From NCBI RefSeq assembly GCF_018616375.1, contig NZ_JAEQBB010000003.1, positions 62,001 to 126,000 of the forward strand: a stretch of DNA of 64,000 nt, given 5' to 3'. The notes beneath the pieces are model-generated. The model ran no database searches and was not told where the DNA came from. It was given only the letters and a program-made list of their open reading frames with translations. The position numbers and the translations under genes are program-made. Below are positions 59,151 through 64,000 of this stretch, piece by piece; the stretch's first letter is position 1; every line of letters starts with the position of its first letter. Source of the stretch: Exiguobacterium sp. J17977 (GTDB lineage: Bacteria > Bacillota > Bacilli > Exiguobacteriales > Exiguobacteriaceae).

Positions 59151-59485
59151 AGGGTCACCTTGCTTTCGTTGAGAGTATTTTCCAACTGGATTACCGTATT
59201 ATACGGGGCAGATTGAAACAAGGTTTCACCTATTTTTGAAATGTTTGAAACAAAAGCGTGATTTCACAATTTATTGATAAGGAAAACTTATCGAAATAGT
59301 ATGGACGAATTGTGAATTTGAATGGGTCTTTCCATATGGAAAGGTGTAGTATGGAGAGGAGAGAAAGAGGCAAGATTTGGCTCTTTTTGCAGGACGAATC
59401 AGAAGGATGAACTGCTTCGTGCTTAATGTTAAAATGAAAGCGTTCACACATCGGACGCACAGGAACGGATAGGGGGATTTATTCA
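59151..59485. other. 335-base intergenic region between ABC ATPase and odhA
   Basis: It holds a hairpin GATAAG-GAAAA-CTTATC (59273-59289), a perfect 16-base palindrome CTTTCCATATGGAAAG (59328-59343), a purine-rich stretch, and a weak terminator-like hairpin (59366-59388, AGAGGCAA/TTGGCTCT plus five T). The odhA promoter lies at the end. No clear ORF. A short leader RNA or attenuator is possible but not established. Confidence 0.5.
59427..59448 (+). promoter_or_regulatory. odhA promoter (extended -10) overlapping a perfect cre
   Basis: TGTTAAAAT at 59427-59435 is an extended -10; no good -35 is seen. TGAAAGCGTTCACA at 59435-59448 fits the cre consensus at every position and covers the predicted start site, so CcpA should repress odhAB on good sugars. 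Confidence 0.7.
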
Positions 59486-62332
59486 ATGGGAGAGTCGTCG
59501 AACGGTCGCGAACAAGTGCAAGCATTTTATGGTCCAAACTTAGGCTACATCGTTGAATTGTACGAGCAGTATGTGGAAGACCCAGAATCAGTCGATGCGG
59601 AGACGCGTCAATACTTTGACGAACACGGGGCACCGGAAGCGAGCGCACCTGTCGCGCCGGCTGCATCGTTTGATTTAGAGAAAGTCGTGGCAGCGACACG
59701 GTTGGTCAATGATATCCGGGCACTCGGCCATAAAGCGGCCGACATCTATCCGCTCAAAGACCACCCGCGCGAGCACGGCTTATTTGCGTTTGACCGTTAC
59801 GGGTTGAGTGAGGCGGACCTCGAGCAAGTCCCGGCCCACTTGTTGTCGGAAGACGTGCCGAAGCCGGGCGCGAACGCGCTCGAGCTCGTGCGTCACTTGC
59901 TTGACGTCTATACGGGCACGGTCGCGATCGAGCTCCGTCACTTGGATGACATGGAAGAGAAGCGCTGGATTCGCCGCCGCATCGAGCAAGGTGCACTCAA
60001 AGCGAAATACTCGAAGAACGAGAAAATCGAGTTGTTCCAACGCCTCGCCGAGACGGAATTGTTCGAGTCGTTCCTTCATAAGACATACGTCGGCCAAAAA
60101 CGCTTCTCGATTGAAGGGCTCGACGCGATGGTGCCCCTCCTTGATGCCATGGTCGGCGGACTGATCTCGAGCGGGTCAGAACATATCAACATCGGGATGG
60201 CCCACCGCGGCCGCTTGAATGTGCTCGCGCACGTGCTCGGCAAACCGTATGAAATGATTTTCGCCGAGTTCCAGCACGCCCCGAATAAAGAATTGATCCC
60301 GTCGGAAGGATCGATTGGCATCAACTTCGGTTGGTCCGGCGACGTGAAATATCACCTCGGTCTCGACCGCAAAGTGTTAGAAGAGAAGAAAGAGGTCCGT
60401 TTGAACCTCGCCAACAACCCGAGTCACCTCGAGTTCGTCGGTTCGGTCGTCGAAGGCTATACGCGCGCCGCGCAAGACGACCGCTCAGAAAAAGGGATGG
60501 CCGTCCAACATGACGACAAAGCGGCATCGATTTTGATTCACGGGGACGCCGCGTTCCCAGGTCAAGGCATCGTCGCGGAGACGCTCAACATGACGAATTT
60601 GAAAGGCTATCGGACAGCCGGGACGGTCCACGTCATCGCCAACAACACGATCGGCTTCACGACCGACCCGAGCGACTCGCGCTCGACACGCTACGCGAGC
60701 GATATCGCCAAAGGCTATGAGATTCCAGTGTTCCACGTCAATGCGGACGATCCGGAAGCGTGTGTCGCTGTCGCCAAACTGTGCAGCGAATATCGCGCCA
60801 AGTTCCATAAAGACATCCTCGTCGACCTCGTCGGTTACCGCCGCTACGGTCACAACGAGATGGATGAGCCGATGAACACGAACCCGGTGCTCTATAAGGC
60901 CATCAAAGAACACCAATCGGTCCGTCACGTCTATGCGGACGTGCTCGAAGCGGAAGGCGTCATGTCGAAAGAAGACAAAGCGACGATCGAGCAATCGATT
61001 GAAGACCGCCTCAAATCGGCCCGCGACCTCGTCCCGGCCGAAGAAGAAGATGCCGACATCATCTTGCCGGACGCGGTCCACAAAGGCTTCCCGTTCGTCG
61101 AGACAGGCGTCGAACGTGACGTGCTCCAGCAATTGAATGATGAATTGCTCGTCTGGCCGGAAGGCTTTGGCGTGTTCCATAAGCTACAAAAAGTGCTCGA
61201 CCGTCGCCGCGACGCGTTCGCGGACAACGGGAAAGTCGACTGGGGCCATGCCGAGACGCTCGCGTACGCCTCGATTATCTCGGATGGCACACCAATCCGC
61301 TTGAGCGGTCAAGATTCGGAGCGCGGTACGTTCGCGCAACGTAACATCATGTTGAACGATGTCGAGACAGGCAAGAAGTTCTCGCCGCTCCATCACTTGT
61401 CGACGGCGAACGCCTCGTTCTCGGTCCACAACAGCCCGCTCTCAGAAGGCTCGGTGCTCGGTTTCGAATACGGCTATAACGTGTTTGCCCAAGATACACT
61501 CGTGCTTTGGGAAGCCCAGTACGGCGACTTCGCCAACTCGGCCCAGGTCATGTTCGACCAGTTCATCTCGGCCGGTCGCGCCAAATGGGGACAGAAGTCA
61601 GGTCTCGTCATGCTGTTGCCGCACGGCTATGAAGGCCAAGGGCCAGAGCACTCGAGCGCCCGTATGGAGCGTTACTTGACGCTCGCCGGAGAGAAAAACT
61701 GGACGGTCGCGAACTTGTCGACGGCCGCGCAGTACTTCCACATCTTGCGTCGTCAGGCGAAGATGCTCGGCACGGAACAAGTCCGTCCGATGATCATCAT
61801 GACACCGAAGAGCCTGCTCCGTCATCCGCTTGCAGCCTCATCGGTCGATGAACTGTCAGACAACAGCTTCCGCCCGATCATCGAGCAAGTCGGTCTCGGT
61901 GAGAATCCGGAGCAAGTCGAACGTCTCGTCTTCTGTTCAGGGAAGATGGCGATCGATTTGCAAGAAGCGACGATGAAGTCAGAGGAGTCACTCGACTTCC
62001 TGCACATCATCCGCGTCGAAGAAATCTATCCGTTCCCGGTCCGTGAGATCCGCGAATTGATCAGCCGCTATCCGAACGCGAAAGAGATTGTCTGGGTTCA
62101 AGAAGAACCGAAGAACATGGGGGCATGGACGTACATTGAGCCACGTCTCGAAGCGGTCACATCGAACCGTCTAAACGTTCGCTACGTTGGCCGTCGCCGT
62201 CGTTCGAGCCCGGCTGAAGGAAACCCGACAGCCCATAAACAAGAGCAAGCACGCATCATCCGTGAAGCCATTTCACGTGACGCCGTCTCGGCTGCTGCCG
62301 GAACGAGCACATACCAAAAAGATCGTAAATAA
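59486..62332 (+). CDS. odhA: 2-oxoglutarate dehydrogenase E1 component
   Basis: 948 aa. Thiamine-diphosphate-dependent decarboxylase of the TCA-cycle complex. The N-terminal peptide is AFYGPNLGYIVELYEQYVED, followed by a helical linker; HINIGMAHRGRLNVLAHVLG and IHGDAAFPGQGIVAETLNM flank the ThDP site, and the C-terminal transketolase half has LPHGYEGQGPEHSSARMERY. GGGGGA precedes ATG 59486. odhB follows after 18 bases. Confidence 0.96.
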   Translation: MGESSNGREQVQAFYGPNLGYIVELYEQYVEDPESVDAETRQYFDEHGAPEASAPVAPAASFDLEKVVAATRLVNDIRALGHKAADIYPLKDHPREHGLFAFDRYGLSEADLEQVPAHLLSEDVPKPGANALELVRHLLDVYTGTVAIELRHLDDMEEKRWIRRRIEQGALKAKYSKNEKIELFQRLAETELFESFLHKTYVGQKRFSIEGLDAMVPLLDAMVGGLISSGSEHINIGMAHRGRLNVLAHVLGKPYEMIFAEFQHAPNKELIPSEGSIGINFGWSGDVKYHLGLDRKVLEEKKEVRLNLANNPSHLEFVGSVVEGYTRAAQDDRSEKGMAVQHDDKAASILIHGDAAFPGQGIVAETLNMTNLKGYRTAGTVHVIANNTIGFTTDPSDSRSTRYASDIAKGYEIPVFHVNADDPEACVAVAKLCSEYRAKFHKDILVDLVGYRRYGHNEMDEPMNTNPVLYKAIKEHQSVRHVYADVLEAEGVMSKEDKATIEQSIEDRLKSARDLVPAEEEDADIILPDAVHKGFPFVETGVERDVLQQLNDELLVWPEGFGVFHKLQKVLDRRRDAFADNGKVDWGHAETLAYASIISDGTPIRLSGQDSERGTFAQRNIMLNDVETGKKFSPLHHLSTANASFSVHNSPLSEGSVLGFEYGYNVFAQDTLVLWEAQYGDFANSAQVMFDQFISAGRAKWGQKSGLVMLLPHGYEGQGPEHSSARMERYLTLAGEKNWTVANLSTAAQYFHILRRQAKMLGTEQVRPMIIMTPKSLLRHPLAASSVDELSDNSFRPIIEQVGLGENPEQVERLVFCSGKMAIDLQEATMKSEESLDFLHIIRVEEIYPFPVREIRELISRYPNAKEIVWVQEEPKNMGAWTYIEPRLEAVTSNRLNVRYVGRRRRSSPAEGNPTAHKQEQARIIREAISRDAVSAAAGTSTYQKDRK

Positions 62333-62350
62333 GTTAAGGGGGAACTCATT

Positions 62351-63628
62351 GTGATCGAAATTAAAGTACCGGAATTAGCAGAGTCCATTACGGAAGGAAC
62401 GGTCGCGTCTTGGCTCAAACAGCCAGGCGACCACGTCGAAAAAGGGGAAGCCATCGTCGAACTCGAGACGGACAAAGTCAACATCGAGGTGCCGGCCGAT
62501 GAGTCGGGCACGCTCGACGAGCAATTGGCGGCCGAAGGGGACACGGTCCAAGTCGGACAAGTGATCGCTCGCCTCAGCTCAGGATCGGGTGGCGGCACGG
62601 CCGTCGCGACGAAGACAAAGACAGAAGCACCTGCTGAGACGGCTCCAGCACCAGCCGAGACGAAAGTCGAAGCGGTCGGGGAATCGAAGAAAGTCGAGCG
62701 CCGTGAAGAGCACGTCGCGAGCCCTGGCAAAGGACCGATTGCGACACCGGCGGCCCGTAAGTTGGCCCGTGAGAAAGGCATCGACTTGTCAGCCATCCAA
62801 ACGAACGACCCGATTGGCCGCATCAACGTCCATGACGTGACGAGCCACGAGTCGAAACCGGCACCGGCACCGGCGCCACAAGCACCGAAAGCACCGGCAG
62901 CGGCACCGCAACCGGCGGCGAGCGGCAAAGAAGAGGAGCGCATCAAGATGACGCGCCGTCGTCAAACGATTGCCAACCGCCTCGTCGAAGTGCAACAGAC
63001 AGCGGCGATGCTCACAACGTTCAACGAAATCGATATGTCGGCTGTCATGGCGCTCCGTAAACGTCGCCAAGAGAAGTTCATCAAAGACAATGACGTCAAA
63101 CTCGGTTTCATGTCGTTCTTCACGAAGGCAGCCGTCGCGGCACTCAAACGGATGCCGTACTTGAACGCTGAGATTCAAGGCAATGAGATCGTCTTGAAGA
63201 AATACTATGACATCGGCATCGCCGTGTCGGCTCCGGACGGCCTCGTCGTCCCGGTCGTCCGCGAAGCGGATCGCAAAAACTTCGGTGAGATCGAGAAGGA
63301 TATCTTGCACCTCGCCGATAAAGCCCGCAACAACAAGCTCGGGTTGAGCGACCTTACAGGTGGTACGTTCACAATCACGAACGGTGGCGTCTTCGGCTCA
63401 CTCTTGTCGACACCGATCTTGAACGGCCCACAAGTCGCCATCCTCGGGATGCACTCAATCCAACTCCGTCCGATCGCCATCGACGCGGACACGATGGAGA
63501 ACCGTCCGATGATGTACGTGGCGCTCTCGTATGACCACCGCATCGTCGATGGTCGTGAGGCCGTGACGTTCCTCAAGCACATTAAAGACATGATTGAAGA
63601 TCCAGAACAATTGTTGTTCGAAGCGTAA
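62351..63628 (+). CDS. odhB: Dihydrolipoamide succinyltransferase (E2) of 2-oxoglutarate dehydrogenase
   Basis: 425 aa. The lipoyl domain carries Lys42 in ELETDKVNIEV; an Ala/Pro-rich linker (about 88-120), an E3-binding domain (TPAARKLAREKGIDLSAI), a second linker rich in PAPAPAPQAPKAP, and the catalytic acyltransferase domain with SYDHRIVDGREAV (catalytic His near 394) follow. The start is GTG 62351. The ribosome binding site TAAGGGGGAAC (62335-62345) is perfectly complementary over 11 bases to one loop of the minus-strand RNA at 13634-13644. Confidence 0.96.
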   Translation: MIEIKVPELAESITEGTVASWLKQPGDHVEKGEAIVELETDKVNIEVPADESGTLDEQLAAEGDTVQVGQVIARLSSGSGGGTAVATKTKTEAPAETAPAPAETKVEAVGESKKVERREEHVASPGKGPIATPAARKLAREKGIDLSAIQTNDPIGRINVHDVTSHESKPAPAPAPQAPKAPAAAPQPAASGKEEERIKMTRRRQTIANRLVEVQQTAAMLTTFNEIDMSAVMALRKRRQEKFIKDNDVKLGFMSFFTKAAVAALKRMPYLNAEIQGNEIVLKKYYDIGIAVSAPDGLVVPVVREADRKNFGEIEKDILHLADKARNNKLGLSDLTGGTFTITNGGVFGSLLSTPILNGPQVAILGMHSIQLRPIAIDADTMENRPMMYVALSYDHRIVDGREAVTFLKHIKDMIEDPEQLLFEA

Positions 63629-63633
63629 TACAG

Positions 63634-63663
63634 AAAGGTCCATGCCGAGCGGCATGGACCTTT
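63634..63663. terminator. Bidirectional terminator after odhB and the GGDEF gene
   Basis: AAAGGTCCATGCCG-AG-CGGCATGGACCTTT, a perfect 14-bp stem. Confidence 0.9.
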
Positions 63664-63665
63664 GC

Positions 63666-64000
63666 TTATGCGATGAGCGTTTCATCGAGCGTGATTTGAT
63701 GTTTCCCGTTCGCTTTCGAACGGTATAGCGCTTGGTCGGCCCGTTCGATTGCGGCGTGTGGCACCGTTTCTGTCTGCCAGAGCGAGGCGCCGATACTTGC
63801 CCCGACGCTTGTCGACCCGTCTTCGATGACAATCGGTTCGGACAGGGAGGCGATGAGGTCTTGTCCAATCTGTGTGATCGCTTGTTCGCTCTGTCCATTC
63901 CGTTCGAACAAGAGGAAGAACTCGTCACCGCTCAACCGGACCGGATAGGCACCGTCGAGCGTCACACGTTTCAATCGTTCGGCGATCTCAATCAAGACGA
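63666..64000 (-). CDS. GGDEF-domain protein, C-terminal fragment (5' end outside window)
   Basis: The last about 111 residues of a diguanylate-cyclase domain. VRLSGDEFFLLFER carries the active-site motif in the SGDEF form, followed by SVGASIGASLWQTETVPHAA and ADQALYRSKANGK. The frame is open to the window edge, with VLIEIAERLKR before the motif. Activity is plausible because the Asp-Glu pair is intact. Upstream sensor domains are not visible. It converges on odhB. Confidence 0.88.
   Translation of the reverse strand, partial: VLIEIAERLKRVTLDGAYPVRLSGDEFFLLFERNGQSEQAITQIGQDLIASLSEPIVIEDGSTSVGASIGASLWQTETVPHAAIERADQALYRSKANGKHQITLDETLIA

Noticed and set aside
1..64000. tRNA, rRNA, CRISPR, insertion sequences, attachment sites
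   Set aside because: I looked for cloverleaf/CCA-type genes, regular direct repeats with spacers, transposase motifs and terminal inverted repeats and saw none I could support by eye.

Overview
The window looks like a chromosomal segment of an Exiguobacterium-type member of the Bacilli (inference). The grounds are: AddA/AddB instead of RecBCD; the Bacillus-type cluster yqeG-yqeH-aroE-yhbY-nadD-yqeK-rsfS-yqeM; an LtaS-type lipoteichoic acid synthase; YflT/YsnF stress proteins; strong AGGAGG or GGGGGA ribosome binding sites with several TTG and GTG starts; and a staphyloxanthin-type carotenoid locus in a moderately GC-rich, C/G-ending-codon background. I saw no rRNA, tRNA, CRISPR array, insertion sequence or prophage.

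Layout. 1-4890: end of addB, then addA. 5006-7923: a stand-alone receiver and a large sensor kinase. 8062-9546: YisL-like membrane protein and a methyltransferase. 9653-17820: carotenoid locus of two convergent operons (two desaturase-like genes plus synthase on +; CruF-like, acyltransferase, glycosyltransferase and CrtP-like oxidase on -). Between them lies a structured non-coding RNA on the minus strand. 17907-21378: pssA, ybaK, an enoyl-CoA isomerase/hydratase, a MATE pump. 21535-29879: maltodextrin locus (cytoplasmic maltogenic amylase, ABC importer, membrane-anchored alpha-amylase, LacI regulator). 30116-32400: three related YflT/YsnF stress genes. 32611-34908: maltose phosphorylase with the same operator type as the maltodextrin locus. 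35054-39129: YitT, nucleosidase-like protein, HAD phosphatase, small membrane protein, thioredoxin-like protein, psd. 39258-44411: the conserved yqe ribosome/NAD/shikimate cluster. 44446-49444: VOC protein, membrane protein, catalase, acetyltransferase, an unrecognised ORF, nitroreductase. 49476-53733: membrane-TlpA protein and a persulfide/sulfite cluster (CstB-like protein, two rhodaneses, TauE). 53939-59150: LtaS, methyltransferase, small membrane protein, isochorismatase-like hydrolase, ABC exporter. 59486-63628: odhAB. 63666-64000: 3' end of a GGDEF gene.

How the parts fit. External starch would be cut by the anchored amylase, imported by MalEFG, trimmed by the neopullulanase-type enzyme, and the maltose phosphorolysed by the GH65 enzyme. 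CcpA/LacI-like operators sit on the malE and GH65 promoters, and a perfect cre sits on the odhA promoter. The carotenoid genes suffice on paper for a glycosylated, acylated, oxidised C30 pigment, with a methyltransferase and a CruF-like hydratase as extra tailoring candidates.

The most unusual element is the roughly 325-nt minus-strand RNA at about 13471-13796. It carries six hairpin loops, each showing a UCCCC-type anti-Shine-Dalgarno motif, under a clear promoter and ending in a clear terminator. Other points of interest are Shine-Dalgarno-preceded mini-ORFs in three leaders, several perfect palindromes on promoters, and a CstR-like operator between divergent rhodanese genes.
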